DNA from: Pseudogracilibacillus auburnensis
GTDB lineage: Bacteria; Bacillota; Bacilli; Bacillales; Amphibacillaceae
Direction: 5' to 3'
NCBI RefSeq assembly: GCF_003201975.1
Contig: NZ_QJJQ01000012.1
Span: 62,001 to 126,000, forward strand
Length of the DNA stretch: 64,000 nt
A model generated the notes under the pieces. The model was not told the origin of the DNA. It made no database searches and saw only the letters and a program-made list of their open reading frames with translations. This document shows, piece by piece, positions 1-9,151 of this stretch. Position numbers and translations under genes: made by a program. Every line of letters starts with the position of its first letter. Positions within the stretch are counted from its first letter, which is position 1.

Positions 1-1137
1 ACGATTGATTTTAAAGTGGAAGGATTTATCGCAAAACCTGAAATAACGAGATCAAATCGAAATTATGTGACGATTATCGTAAATGGACGTTATATTAAAA
101 GCCAACATTTACTTCATGGAATCATTCGGGCATATGATACTCTTTTACCAATTCATCGATATCCGGTAGCGGTTCTTCATATTACATTAGATCCGATATT
201 AGTCGATGTAAATGTTCATCCAACTAAATTAGAAGTTCGCTTTAGTAAAGAAAAAGAACTTACTCTACTAATTGAACAGATGATTCGAAACCAATTTAAA
301 CAATCAACATTAATTCCAAAGATGGAAAATAAGAAACAACAATTAGAAAAAACAGAGCAAGAAACGATGTCATTTGACCATTTTGTTCAGAAATCACCAC
401 CCATCTATGATCAACCTAGTGAGATAGAACAAGTTCATTACACGGAACAAATTCCAGATGTAGCAAGCGAAGAAAATGATCGTTCGCAAATTTTTGTTGA
501 TACAGAAGTAATTAGGGAAGAGGCAAATATAGATAAAGAACCACAACCTGAATATCGAGTTCCCTCGATGTATCCAATCGGTCAGTTACAAGGAACTTAT
601 ATATTGGCACAAAATGAAACAGGATTTTATATGATTGATCAACATGCAGCACAAGAAAGAATTAAATATGAGTATTATAAAGAAAAGTTAGGAAAACCAA
701 GTGCACATATTCAACAATTATTCTTACCTCTTACCTTTGAATTTACAACAAATGAAATGATCTTTATTGAAAAGCATATCCATGACCTTGAACGAGCAGG
801 ACTATTGCTTGAGCCATTCGGGGGACAAACATATGCGGTAAGAGCGCATCCTAGTTGGTTTCCAAAAGGGCTTGAAGAAGAAATTATTCGTGATATCGTT
901 GCACAAGTCATTCAAGATGGAACGATTAGTATTGAGAAATTACGTGAAGAAGTAGCGATTCTAATGTCTTGTAAAAAATCGATTAAAGCGAATCAATACA
1001 TTACAGAAACAGATATGGTAAGATTACTCGAAGACTTACGGAAAACAAAAGATCCATTTACATGCCCACATGGACGTCCAGTAATGATCCATTATACATT
1101 TTATGAAATCGAAAAAATGTTTAAACGAATTATGTAA
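1..1137 (+). CDS. mutL: DNA mismatch repair protein MutL (5' end outside window)
   Basis: MutL links mismatch recognition by MutS to strand nicking and repair. The reading frame is open from base 1, so the ATPase domain and start codon lie upstream of the window. What remains begins at the end of the N-terminal domain (VDVNVHPTKLEVRF, about nt 205-245), then an acidic variable linker, then the C-terminal endonuclease/dimerisation domain. The metal-binding motif DQHAAQERIKYE is at about nt 637-672, and CPHGRP, a second part of the nuclease site, is at nt 1063-1080. Both are typical of MutL from bacteria that lack MutH, so this copy should be a nicking enzyme. It is followed by the Dps-like gene and miaA on the same strand; mutL-miaA-hfq is the usual Bacillus order. 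Confidence 0.96.
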   Translation, partial: TIDFKVEGFIAKPEITRSNRNYVTIIVNGRYIKSQHLLHGIIRAYDTLLPIHRYPVAVLHITLDPILVDVNVHPTKLEVRFSKEKELTLLIEQMIRNQFKQSTLIPKMENKKQQLEKTEQETMSFDHFVQKSPPIYDQPSEIEQVHYTEQIPDVASEENDRSQIFVDTEVIREEANIDKEPQPEYRVPSMYPIGQLQGTYILAQNETGFYMIDQHAAQERIKYEYYKEKLGKPSAHIQQLFLPLTFEFTTNEMIFIEKHIHDLERAGLLLEPFGGQTYAVRAHPSWFPKGLEEEIIRDIVAQVIQDGTISIEKLREEVAILMSCKKSIKANQYITETDMVRLLEDLRKTKDPFTCPHGRPVMIHYTFYEIEKMFKRIM

Positions 1138-1201
1138 TATTGTATAATTTTAACAGTATCGTCAAAGCTAAAGATAAACTATTAGCTTTGTGAGGTGTGT
1201 T

Positions 1202-1645
1202 ATGGAAAGGGAACATTTAATCCTTTTTTTAAATCGTTTATTAGCAAACTATTTTGTCCTATACATCAAGTTGCACCGATATAAATGGTTTATGAAGGGA
1301 AAACATATTTTTGCGTTCCAAACCTATTTTGAAGAAATGTATAGGTCGATGAAAGATGATATTGATATGTTAGCAGAGCATCTTTTATCGATGGATGGAA
1401 AGCCATTTGCAACGATGGTTAAGTTTATTAAAGAAGCTACCATCGAAGAAGCTACTGCAGATGATGAGGAAGAAGAAATGATTGAGCAACTTGCAAATGA
1501 CTTTTCACAAGTAGGTAATGAAATGAAAGAAATTGGTATCAAAAAGGCAGAAAAAATAAATGATGACTTAACGAAACATCTATTATTATGTTTAGAACAA
1601 AAATTAAATAAGTATATATGGAGATGTAAGGCATATTATAAATAG
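1202..1645 (+). CDS. Dps/ferritin-like protein lacking the ferroxidase histidines
   Basis: This 147-residue protein has the helical pattern of Dps (DNA-binding protein from starved cells): an LxKLHRYKWFMKG stretch, then FEEMY, then DxxAE. In Dps the ferroxidase ligands are two His plus Asp and Glu (Listeria numbering H31, H43, D58, E62). Counting from the ATG at 1202, the matching positions here are K28, Q40, D55 and E59, so both histidines are replaced while the acidic pair is kept. Iron oxidation in the usual way is therefore unlikely. An acidic run (DDEEEEE) follows at about residues 88-94. ATG 1202 is preferred over an upstream TTG because TGAGGTG lies just before it. It sits between mutL and miaA, 22 bp before the chosen miaA start, and may be cotranscribed. 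Family call fairly sure, function unknown. Confidence 0.75.
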   Translation: MEREHLILFLNRLLANYFVLYIKLHRYKWFMKGKHIFAFQTYFEEMYRSMKDDIDMLAEHLLSMDGKPFATMVKFIKEATIEEATADDEEEEMIEQLANDFSQVGNEMKEIGIKKAEKINDDLTKHLLLCLEQKLNKYIWRCKAYYK

Positions 1646-1667
1646 TTATATGGTAGGGGAAGTGAAA

Positions 1668-2603
1668 GTGGATAAAATAATCGTCATTGTAGGACCGACT
1701 GCTGTTGGAAAAACGAAGCTCAGTATTGAACTAGCAAAACGTCTAAAGGCGGAAATAATTAGCGGTGACTCCATGCAAGTGTATAAAGGGATGGATATTG
1801 GTACTGGAAAAATTACAGAAGAAGAAAAACAGCATATTCCTCATTTTATGCTTGATATGAAAGAGCCTAACGAGTCATTTTCAGTAGCCGACTATCAAAC
1901 AAATGTACAAAAGTGTATTAAAGAGATAAACTTAAGAAATAACGTGCCTATATTAGTAGGTGGAAGCGGTTTATATATTCAGGCAGTATTATATGATTAC
2001 CACTTTTCTGATCAGAAAAGAGATGAACAAATAACGAAAAGGCTTGAAAGACGATTAGAAAAAGAAGGTAATATTGCATTATATAACGAACTCAAAGCGA
2101 TAGATGAAGAACAAGCCGAAAAAATTCATCCAAATAATTACCGGAGAGTGATACGGGCACTAGAAGTCTATGAAACAACTGGTCTAACGATGTCAGAAAT
2201 GCATCAAAAGCAAAGTAAATGTGCTAAGTACCATCAAATTATGATTGGATTGGAAATGGACAGAAAAACTTTGTATAATCAAATTAACGATCGCGTAGAT
2301 GAGATGATAGAAGATGGATTAGTTGACGAAGTTCAGAAACTTTATGACAAAGGATATGAACATTGTCAATCAATGCAAGCGATCGGTTATAAAGAGATTA
2401 TTCCCTATTTAAAAGGAGAAACTGATCTACAGACAGCAGTAGAACTTTTAAAAAGAAATTCGCGTAGATATGCGAAAAGGCAGTATACTTGGTTTAAAAA
2501 TAAAATGGATATCAAGTGGTATGAATTAACTGGCAATAATTTCTTGGATAAGGCCGAAGAAATTTTAACGATGATAAACAAAAAAGTAAAGAATAACAGC
2601 TAA
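1668..2603 (+). CDS. miaA: tRNA dimethylallyltransferase MiaA
   Basis: MiaA transfers the dimethylallyl group of DMAPP to N6 of A37 in tRNAs that read UNN codons. The P-loop GPTAVGKT is at the N-terminus, followed by GDSMQVYKGMDIGTGK, the substrate-binding segment, and VGGSGLYIQ. RYAKRQYTWF near the C-terminus matches the family ending. An in-frame ATG at 1650 has no ribosome-binding site. GTG 1668 follows AGGGGAAG at a good distance and gives MDKIIVIVGPTAVGKT, a normal start for the family, so it is chosen. The gene is followed after 85 bp by hfq, as in other Bacilli. Confidence 0.95.
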   Translation: MDKIIVIVGPTAVGKTKLSIELAKRLKAEIISGDSMQVYKGMDIGTGKITEEEKQHIPHFMLDMKEPNESFSVADYQTNVQKCIKEINLRNNVPILVGGSGLYIQAVLYDYHFSDQKRDEQITKRLERRLEKEGNIALYNELKAIDEEQAEKIHPNNYRRVIRALEVYETTGLTMSEMHQKQSKCAKYHQIMIGLEMDRKTLYNQINDRVDEMIEDGLVDEVQKLYDKGYEHCQSMQAIGYKEIIPYLKGETDLQTAVELLKRNSRRYAKRQYTWFKNKMDIKWYELTGNNFLDKAEEILTMINKKVKNNS

Positions 2604-2688
2604 AATAGTAAGAGTGGCTAAGGTTCAAATGATATTTATTTGACCGAGTCTTCTAATAAAAATAGATAGAAAATAAGGAGGAGAAAGA

Positions 2689-2916
2689 ATGGCTCAAACA
2701 GTCAATATTCAAGATCATTATTTAAACCAACTTAGAAAAGAACGTATTGCTGTAACAGTATTTTTAACGAATGGGTTTCAATTACGAGGTATTATTAAAG
2801 CATTTGACAATTTTACTGTTCTTTTAGAATCAGAAGGCAAACAACAACTTATTTATAAACATGCAATCTCGACTTTTGCCCCTTCGAAAAATGTATCAAT
2901 TGATAATAAAGAATAA
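2689..2916 (+). CDS. hfq: RNA chaperone Hfq
   Basis: Hfq is a hexameric Sm-like protein that binds small RNAs and mRNA tails. The 75 residues begin [18 protein letters not shown] and contain the Sm1 strand pattern ([21 protein letters not shown]) and the Sm2 signature YKHAIST. Length and sequence are normal for Bacilli, where Hfq is short and has no extended C-terminal tail. A strong site, AAGGAGGAG, precedes the ATG. A terminator hairpin lies about 100 bp downstream, so the mutL-miaA-hfq unit ends here. Confidence 0.97.
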   Translation: MAQTVNIQDHYLNQLRKERIAVTVFLTNGFQLRGIIKAFDNFTVLLESEGKQQLIYKHAISTFAPSKNVSIDNKE

Positions 2917-3353
2917 AAGCAACATTATCATGGGAAAAACTTTCTTATAAGAAGAATTACTCCTATGATGTAAATGAAAACGGATTTTCTTATGTGGATG
3001 AAAAAGGAAGAAACGAGGCAGACATCGAGTATTCGATGTCTGTTTTTATACGCACCTACTATGGGTTATAAGGTAGTGGTGAAAGTCCACTACAGGCTCT
3101 ACAGAAACGATATACCTGGAATAATGAATGAGTTTGCATAACTTAACAACATGTGATACTGCCCCTCTTTACTCCTAAAATAGACTCATTTAATCAGAAA
3201 ACCGTCGTATTCAAAAATGATAGGAATAATAAGCGCTTAAACAATGATATGTCAGACGACTTAAATCGTTTTGGACATTTTTTATTTTGAAAACAGATTC
3301 ACAAATATTCTGAAATAAGGTACATTTAACATAGAAGGATATGCTGGAGGTGA
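2917..3353. other. Intergenic region hfq to sigma-54 activator
   Basis: Apart from the hfq terminator, no gene is visible in these 437 bp. A palindrome TAAGCGCTTA at about 3230 resembles half of a catabolite-responsive element but fits poorly. A short hairpin around GTAGTGGTGAAAGTCCACTAC at about 3073-3093 has no clear assignment. Confidence 0.4.
3019..3048 (+). terminator. Rho-independent terminator after hfq
   Basis: CAGACATCGA and TCGATGTCTG form a 10-bp stem with a 4-nt loop, followed by a run of T. It separates the hfq unit from the sigma-54 regulator gene. Confidence 0.85.
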
Positions 3354-5261
3354 GTGAAGGTGATTAAAGTACTACTGGTTGTCCCGCGTAAGGACTATAT
3401 TAATCCATCATGGAGAACATTTCTAAATACATATTTACCAGCAAATGATGCTGTTAACGTGGAATTTGAACTAGAAGAAAAGGTTGTCCCTTTGAGCGAG
3501 TTGCATCAGCATACGTATTCAGCGGATGTCATTATGTCTAGAGGATTTCTTTCAAAAATATTACTTGAACTAAAATTGACTATTCCAGTTGTAGATATTC
3601 CTGTTCAAGGTATTGATCTTGTACGTTCATTATTTACTTGTCGGAAAAAATATGGGAAAAAGAAAGTAGCCGTTATCGGTGCTTCTAATATGATTTATGG
3701 TGTTGGTCAATTAGAAGAAATCGTTGATTTGGCAATAGACCAATATTATTTGGATACACTTTCTGATATTCCTAAGTGGGTTGATACAGCGAAACGATCA
3801 GGAAGTGAAGTAGTATTAGCGGGCATTAACACTTGTGCATATGCACGAAATGTTGGATTAGATACAATCATTATCCAAACATCTGAAGAGTCTTTTCATC
3901 AAGCGCTAAGAGAAGCTTTGAGAATAGCAGTTACTAGTAAAAATGATCAACAAAAATTAAAGCAGTTTCAGGCTATCTTAGATAATGCTTATGAAGGAGT
4001 GATTGCCATTGACATGGAACATAGGGTTACGGCATTTAATGAAGCAGCACAGCGAATATTACATACACATTATAAAGAGATAAGTCATCATCAAATTGAC
4101 GAACTCATTCAGGACGGAGAACTGTTGAGATTATTAACAGATCAATCAAAATTTAAAGAGGACATTTTACCTTACCGTTCCAATTTATTATCTGTAAAAA
4201 AGGTTCCGCTTTATTTGCGTAATCAGCGTTTTGGAAACATGGTGACTTTCCAAGATATAACGGGTATTGAGGAAATGGAAAATAAAATAAGAAAGAAATT
4301 ATATTTAAAAGGGCATATTGCCAAACATCATTTTCATCATATTATTGCTGAGAGCCCAATTGTAAAGCAAACAATTGAAATGGCTAAACGATATAGTGAG
4401 GTTGACTCGAATATATTAATCATCGGCGAAACAGGCACTGGTAAGGAAATGTACACACAAAGTATTCATAATGCGAGTAATCGGAGGAATCAGCCATTTG
4501 TTGCTATCAATTGTGCCGCGTTACCGGAAAACTTATTGGAGAGTGAATTATTTGGTTATGTAGAAGGTGCATTTACAGGTGCGGTTAAAGGAGGAAAAAA
4601 AGGAATATTTGAATTAGCACATCGAGGAACACTATTTCTCGATGAGATTGGAGAGATCTCAACCAGCTTGCAAAGCCGTTTATTAAGGGTGTTACAAGAA
4701 AGGGAAGTAATGAGAATTGGCGATGACAAGGTAATTCCAATTGATGTAAGAATTATAGCTGCAACAAATAAAAACCTATTGGAACTTGTAAAAAATAATG
4801 CATTTAGGGAGGATTTATATTATCGATTAAGTGTTTTACATTTGAATTTACCACCATTACGAGCATGTAAGGAAGATATCCCATTAATGGTGAATACATT
4901 TATACAAAAGTATACAGAGAAGAATCAGGAAATAAAAGTTTCAAGAAGTGCGATGGATAGGTTGGTAGAAGAGAAGTGGGAAGGCAATGTTAGGGAGCTG
5001 CAAAACTTTTGTGAAAGGCTGGCGGTGTTATGTAATGGAAATCAGATCGATATCACTGATATTGAGATGTATTTACCGAAAGTTAATTACTTAACTACTG
5101 AAAGTCAGGCTAACTCAAGGTCAAATGGAATGACGGAAAAGGAAAACATAATGGAAGTGTTAAAGGCAAATCAATATCACAAAGAGGATACAGCCAAACA
5201 ATTAGGGGTAAGCAGGACGACCTTATGGAGGAAACTGAAAAAGTATAAGATACATACATGA
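3354..5261 (+). CDS. PrpR-type sigma-54-dependent transcriptional activator
   Basis: This is a bacterial enhancer-binding protein that opens sigma-54 promoters by ATP hydrolysis. Residues 1-190 match the PrpR N-terminal sensor domain found in the propionate activator. A PAS-like segment follows at about 205-300. The AAA+ domain carries Walker A GETGTGKE near residue 358, the sigma-54 contact loop GAFTGA near 405 and Walker B TLFLDEIGE near 426. A Fis-type helix-turn-helix (TAKQLGVSRTTLWRKLKKY) ends the protein. GTG 3354 and GTG 3360 both follow GGAGG; the second has better spacing. It lies directly upstream of a -24/-12 promoter and the dehydrogenase genes, and a matching promoter precedes the transporter gene, so these are its likely targets. 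The ligand is unknown. Confidence 0.92.
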   Translation: MKVIKVLLVVPRKDYINPSWRTFLNTYLPANDAVNVEFELEEKVVPLSELHQHTYSADVIMSRGFLSKILLELKLTIPVVDIPVQGIDLVRSLFTCRKKYGKKKVAVIGASNMIYGVGQLEEIVDLAIDQYYLDTLSDIPKWVDTAKRSGSEVVLAGINTCAYARNVGLDTIIIQTSEESFHQALREALRIAVTSKNDQQKLKQFQAILDNAYEGVIAIDMEHRVTAFNEAAQRILHTHYKEISHHQIDELIQDGELLRLLTDQSKFKEDILPYRSNLLSVKKVPLYLRNQRFGNMVTFQDITGIEEMENKIRKKLYLKGHIAKHHFHHIIAESPIVKQTIEMAKRYSEVDSNILIIGETGTGKEMYTQSIHNASNRRNQPFVAINCAALPENLLESELFGYVEGAFTGAVKGGKKGIFELAHRGTLFLDEIGEISTSLQSRLLRVLQEREVMRIGDDKVIPIDVRIIAATNKNLLELVKNNAFREDLYYRLSVLHLNLPPLRACKEDIPLMVNTFIQKYTEKNQEIKVSRSAMDRLVEEKWEGNVRELQNFCERLAVLCNGNQIDITDIEMYLPKVNYLTTESQANSRSNGMTEKENIMEVLKANQYHKEDTAKQLGVSRTTLWRKLKKYKIHT

Positions 5262-5285
5262 ATTGTCCTCGTGTTCCAAAAAAAT

Positions 5286-5328
5286 GAAACGAAATGATTC
5301 ATCATCGTTTCAATGTTCCAAATTGAAA
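5286..5328 (+). promoter_or_regulatory. Candidate upstream activator site of the sigma-54 activator (site 1)
   Basis: Two overlapping palindromes share a GTTTC half-site: an imperfect GAAACGA...TCGTTTC (5286-5311) and GTTTCAAT-N7-ATTGAAAT (about 5307-5328). They lie about 50-90 bp upstream of the -24 element at 5374. The same arrangement occurs at 9605-9649 before the second sigma-54 promoter. Binding by the adjacent regulator is inferred. Confidence 0.6.
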
Positions 5329-5373
5329 TAGTACATTGCTCATTTAAATACATATATGACTGGGCGACTAACG

Positions 5374-5391
5374 ATGGCACAAAAATTGCAT
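5374..5391 (+). promoter_or_regulatory. Sigma-54 (-24/-12) promoter
   Basis: ATGGCACAAAAATTGCAT has GG and GC at the invariant 10-base separation and matches the consensus TGGCAC-N5-TTGCA exactly. It lies 40 bp before the ribosome-binding site of the first dehydrogenase gene and shows that longer upstream starts for that gene are false. Confidence 0.88.
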
Positions 5392-5433
5392 TTCATAATT
5401 GGTATACTATTTCAATCGTTAAAGGAGCATATG

Positions 5434-6414
5434 ATGAAGAATAAAACTGTATATATCCCTTTAGATATCGAGTACGAAGGTAAAAATTATCTTAAAAGCA
5501 GGGGTTATAAAATAATTATCGGAGAAGACGTTGAAAAAAAGAGTGTTCTAGAAGCTATTAAATCTTGTGATGCAATCTTAACAAGATCAAATGTAATGAT
5601 TGACAAAGAGGTAATTCAAGCTGGTGAAAAACTTAAAATTATCTCTAAATATGGGGTTGGAATTAATAATATTGATGTAGATTTTGCCTCAAAACAAGGT
5701 ATCTATGTCACTATTACGCCAGAAGCAAATGCTAATGTCGTTGCTGAACATGTGATGGCACTTATGCTAATATTATGTAAAAAAATTATGATCATGGATC
5801 ATGCACTTAGGTCAGGTAACTTTGACATAAGAAACAATTTATATAGTGAAGATTTGGAAATGAAAACATTGGGAATTCTCGGTTTGGGGAGGATAGGAAA
5901 ATTAGTCGCTGCAAAAGCCTATTACGGATTTGGAATGAACGTAATTGGTTTTGATCCTTATCAAGAGAAGGAAGCATCATTTATTGATATAAAACAAAGT
6001 TTACATGATGTCTTGGTAGAAGCGGATATTATCAGTCTGCATTTACCGCTATTACCATCTACACACCATATAATCGGTGTTGAAGAATTTGCAAAAATGA
6101 AAGAATCGGCTTATCTAATCAACACTTCAAGGGGTGGTACAGTTGATGAGAAAGCATTAGTTGTTGCTTTAAAAAAGAAAACAATTGCCGGAGCGGGTAT
6201 TGATGTATTTGAAAAAGAACCACCGGATGTACAAGATGAATTATTTACTTTGGATAATGTTATTGTTACCCCGCATAGTGCTGCATTGTCGAAGGACGGC
6301 TCAGTAAAAATGGCAATACATGCTGCGCTTCAAATTGATCAGGTGCTAAGCGGTAAAGAACCATCATGGCCAGTTCAGGAATGGGATGCAATGAACAAGA
6401 AAATCTTAAAGTGA
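5434..6414 (+). CDS. D-isomer-specific 2-hydroxyacid dehydrogenase (phosphoglycerate dehydrogenase-like)
   Basis: This 326-residue enzyme should interconvert a 2-oxo acid and a D-2-hydroxy acid with NAD(H). The Rossmann motif GLGRIGK is near residue 155. The catalytic set is present: Arg in INTSRGGTVDE, Glu in FEKEPPD and His in VTPHSAA. The frame is open further upstream, but AAAGGAG before the paired ATGs at 5431/5434 and the sigma-54 promoter at 5374 fix the start; ATG 5434 has the better spacing. It opens a likely operon with a second dehydrogenase and an amidohydrolase. Neighbouring D-amino-acid transaminase suggests a role on keto acids derived from D-amino acids. The exact substrate cannot be read from the sequence. 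Confidence 0.88.
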   Translation: MKNKTVYIPLDIEYEGKNYLKSRGYKIIIGEDVEKKSVLEAIKSCDAILTRSNVMIDKEVIQAGEKLKIISKYGVGINNIDVDFASKQGIYVTITPEANANVVAEHVMALMLILCKKIMIMDHALRSGNFDIRNNLYSEDLEMKTLGILGLGRIGKLVAAKAYYGFGMNVIGFDPYQEKEASFIDIKQSLHDVLVEADIISLHLPLLPSTHHIIGVEEFAKMKESAYLINTSRGGTVDEKALVVALKKKTIAGAGIDVFEKEPPDVQDELFTLDNVIVTPHSAALSKDGSVKMAIHAALQIDQVLSGKEPSWPVQEWDAMNKKILK

Positions 6415-6449
6415 TAATAGTTATGTAAGTGATTATTACTTGAAATTAC

Positions 6450-6464
6450 TTGAAAGCGCTTTCC
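6450..6464 (+). promoter_or_regulatory. Candidate catabolite-responsive element (cre)
   Basis: TTGAAAGCGCTTTCC contains the perfect 12-bp palindrome GAAAGCGCTTTC and fits the CcpA consensus WTGNAANCGNWNNCW except at the last position. It lies between the two dehydrogenase genes, about 80 bp before the second. Carbon catabolite control is inferred. Confidence 0.6.
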
Positions 6465-6539
6465 AGGAAAGTTTTACGCAAAAATAGCATCATTTAGATA
6501 TGAAGCGCGGCGATGGTTATTTATCAGGAGGCGATGATA

Positions 6540-7478
6540 TTGATATTAATTACAATCGATGAATTACAGGGCGATATACAGCAGCAAATCGAAGACCTGA
6601 CCGGATTAAAAACATATATAAAAGATATAGATAAACATATTCCATATGAAGACATTGAGATTCTAATTACGTTTGGTCTGAAAGAAGACTGGTCTAAATT
6701 TGAACAAATGTCCAGCCTTAAATGGATACAGGTTTTCCAAACCGGGGTGGAGCATGTTCCTTTCTCATCTATAGAAGCTAAGGGGATTCCAGTTACTAAC
6801 GTGAGAAACATTTACGGAACTCCAATATCCGAATATGTCATGGGGATCATTTTATATGAGATCAAACACTTAAACAGATTCATCAAAAATAAAAGATTAA
6901 AAAGATATGATCGAACCATTTTAACAGATGAAGCAGGAAATAAGACAATTGGAATATTTGGTACTGGAGCAATAGGAAAAGAAGTTGCTAAGAAGGCAAA
7001 AGCTTTTCATATGAATGTGCTTGGTTTTAATTCAAATGGTCGGGATGTCTCGAACTTTGACCAAGTATTTACATGGGATCAAAAAGAAACCATGCTGCAA
7101 CAATGTGATTTTATTGTATTGCTACTTCCATTGACAGATGAAACAGTACATTTTTTAAATGATAGTGAATTTAGTCTAATGAAAGACAATGCATATATTA
7201 TTAATGTTGGCAGGGGCCCGCTTATCAATGAACAAGCATTATTGCGAGCATTAGAAAATGAAAAAATCAAGGGTGCAGCACTTGATGTGTTTGAAGAAGA
7301 ACCATTATCTGCGTCAAGTCCGTTGTGGGAGATGGACAAATTATTGCTAACACCACACCTATCTGGGAAGACAGTTTATTTCTATAAAAGATGTATGGAT
7401 ATTTTTACTGAAAACTTCCTACTGTTTCAACAAGGCAAACGATTATCTTATTTGATTGATTATGTAAAAGGATATTAA
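6540..7478 (+). CDS. Second D-isomer-specific 2-hydroxyacid dehydrogenase
   Basis: This is a divergent paralogue of the preceding gene, 312 residues long from TTG 6540. The NAD-binding motif GTGAIGKE is near residue 140. Catalytic Arg (NVGRGPLINE), Glu (FEEEPL) and His (LTPHLSG) are all present. AGGAGG at 6526-6531 is 8 nt from TTG 6540 and only 2 nt from ATG 6534, so TTG is preferred; the two starts differ by two residues. The amidohydrolase gene follows after 31 bp, so the two are likely cotranscribed. Having two dehydrogenases of one family in one operon suggests a pathway with two oxo/hydroxy acid steps or two related substrates; this is inference. Confidence 0.87.
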   Translation: MILITIDELQGDIQQQIEDLTGLKTYIKDIDKHIPYEDIEILITFGLKEDWSKFEQMSSLKWIQVFQTGVEHVPFSSIEAKGIPVTNVRNIYGTPISEYVMGIILYEIKHLNRFIKNKRLKRYDRTILTDEAGNKTIGIFGTGAIGKEVAKKAKAFHMNVLGFNSNGRDVSNFDQVFTWDQKETMLQQCDFIVLLLPLTDETVHFLNDSEFSLMKDNAYIINVGRGPLINEQALLRALENEKIKGAALDVFEEEPLSASSPLWEMDKLLLTPHLSGKTVYFYKRCMDIFTENFLLFQQGKRLSYLIDYVKGY

Positions 7479-7509
7479 CGAACAGAAAAAGTACAGGAAG
7501 GGGTGTCCC

Positions 7510-9090
7510 ATGACAGCAGATATCATTTATTACAATGGTGAGATACATACCTTTGACCATGACGAAAAAATATTTGAAGCAATTGCGATAAAAAATGGGA
7601 AGATTTCCGCACTTGGTTCAAATAAGCTGATTCAATCTCAGCAGGAATCCAATACTAGACTGGTAAATTTAAAGAATCAAACTGTTTTACCCGGATTTAT
7701 CGATGCACATCTGCATATCTTCCCTTTGGGTGTTAGTTTATCCCATGTTAATTGTCAGATGGACTCGATTGAACAGGTTGTAAAAGCGGTAGAGAAAGAA
7801 GCAGCTAACTGTAAAAATGAAGATGAATGGGTTATTGGATGGGGGTTCGATGAGTCTAATTACAAGGAAAATAGAAAACCGACTAAATGGGATTTTGCCC
7901 ATATTAATAATCCCGTCTATATTACGAGGTATTGTTTACATGAGGCTGTATGTAATGAGAGAGTGCTCAAAAAAGCGGGGATAACTACATCTACAATGAT
8001 TGACAATGGAATGATAGAAAGAAATGAGCATGGTGAAGCTACTGGTCTCTTAATTGAAAGTGCGATGACATTTGCAGAGGCTATATTACCTGTTAATACG
8101 GAAGAAAGTATGAAATCAGCAGTTAAACTTGCTAATGATTATATAGTAAGTCGTGGAATTACAAGCATTCATGATGCAGGGCTTGGTTTTTTTGAAGATC
8201 CGTATAAGGAGTTTAAGGTTTTGGGTGATGTAATAAGGAACAGGGAATTAAATGTAAGAATGTATGTCATGGTCTTAGCAGAGTATTACAAAGCGTTCAT
8301 GAAGAAATATAGTAGTGTTGCATCTGAAAAGTTAAAAATTGGAGCAATGAAATTATTTGCAGATGGAACATTGAGCGGGCGAAATGCTGCATTATCTGTT
8401 CCCTATAAAGGCTCTGATGAACAAGGGCTGTTAGTGTATACCCATGCTAAGTTACAAGAGCAGATGGAATTTGTCTTTGAAACGAACTATCCAGTCGCGG
8501 TCCATGCAATTGGTGATGCTGCAATAGCACAAGTGCTCGATGTATATGAGACTCTTAATAATCTCTATCCAGAAAGAACTGCTAGGAACCGGATTGAACA
8601 TACGACAATAACAAATAATGTTCTGCTAAAAAGAATGAAACGGCTTGGGGTTACGGCAATTCCCCAGCCTGAATTTCTTTATAGTGCAGGTGATAAACAT
8701 ATGAATGTTATTGAAAAAGAGACAGGGAAGTATATTGCATTAAAATCTTTTTTTGATTATGATCTGCATCCCGCCGGCAGTTCAGACGGACCAGTAGCAG
8801 ATTGTAATCCATTATTAGGCATGTCTGCAGCGATGAAAAGGCAGACAAAAGGGGGAACCGTTATTTACGAAGAGGAAAAAATCAGTTTAAAGGAAGCGGT
8901 TCGTATGTATACAATCAATGCAGCATATGCAGCCGAGGAAGAGCATTTTAAAGGTAGTATTGAGATAGGGAAAGTGGCTGATTTAACGGTCTTACCAGAA
9001 GGGTTTATGACATATACTGCAGATGAAGTTAAGGGGGCAAATGTTAGAATGACAATAATTGAAGGGGAAATCGTTTATCAAAGTACCTGA
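7510..9090 (+). CDS. Amidohydrolase family protein (YtcJ-like)
   Basis: This 526-residue protein belongs to the metal-dependent amidohydrolase superfamily. The first metal motif DAHLHIF is near residue 65, VAVHAIGDAA near 335, IEHTTI near 360, and the late Asp motif SSDGPVADCN near 425. The C-terminal ADLTVLPEGF segment is the usual return of the beta-sandwich domain. GAAGGGGTGTCCC before the ATG supplies the ribosome-binding site. It is the third gene of the sigma-54 operon. Relatives hydrolyse N-acyl or cyclic amide bonds but are rarely characterised. In this setting it could release a D-amino acid or keto-acid precursor from an amide; that role is only suggested by the neighbours. Confidence 0.85.
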   Translation: MTADIIYYNGEIHTFDHDEKIFEAIAIKNGKISALGSNKLIQSQQESNTRLVNLKNQTVLPGFIDAHLHIFPLGVSLSHVNCQMDSIEQVVKAVEKEAANCKNEDEWVIGWGFDESNYKENRKPTKWDFAHINNPVYITRYCLHEAVCNERVLKKAGITTSTMIDNGMIERNEHGEATGLLIESAMTFAEAILPVNTEESMKSAVKLANDYIVSRGITSIHDAGLGFFEDPYKEFKVLGDVIRNRELNVRMYVMVLAEYYKAFMKKYSSVASEKLKIGAMKLFADGTLSGRNAALSVPYKGSDEQGLLVYTHAKLQEQMEFVFETNYPVAVHAIGDAAIAQVLDVYETLNNLYPERTARNRIEHTTITNNVLLKRMKRLGVTAIPQPEFLYSAGDKHMNVIEKETGKYIALKSFFDYDLHPAGSSDGPVADCNPLLGMSAAMKRQTKGGTVIYEEEKISLKEAVRMYTINAAYAAEEEHFKGSIEIGKVADLTVLPEGFMTYTADEVKGANVRMTIIEGEIVYQST

Positions 9091-9151
9091 ACTGAAAAAA
9101 CCATATTAATCTGTCATTATTAATCGTTCATTTTGTCTTTACAAGAATTGT

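Noticed and set aside
3060-3120. GTGGTGAAAGTCCAC hairpin resembling part of a group II intron
   Set aside because: Only a few bases fit. No other intron domain, exon-binding site or reverse transcriptase gene is visible.
5356-5433. N-terminal extension of the first dehydrogenase
   Set aside because: It would start upstream of the -24/-12 promoter; the ATG at 5434 with AAAGGAG is correct.
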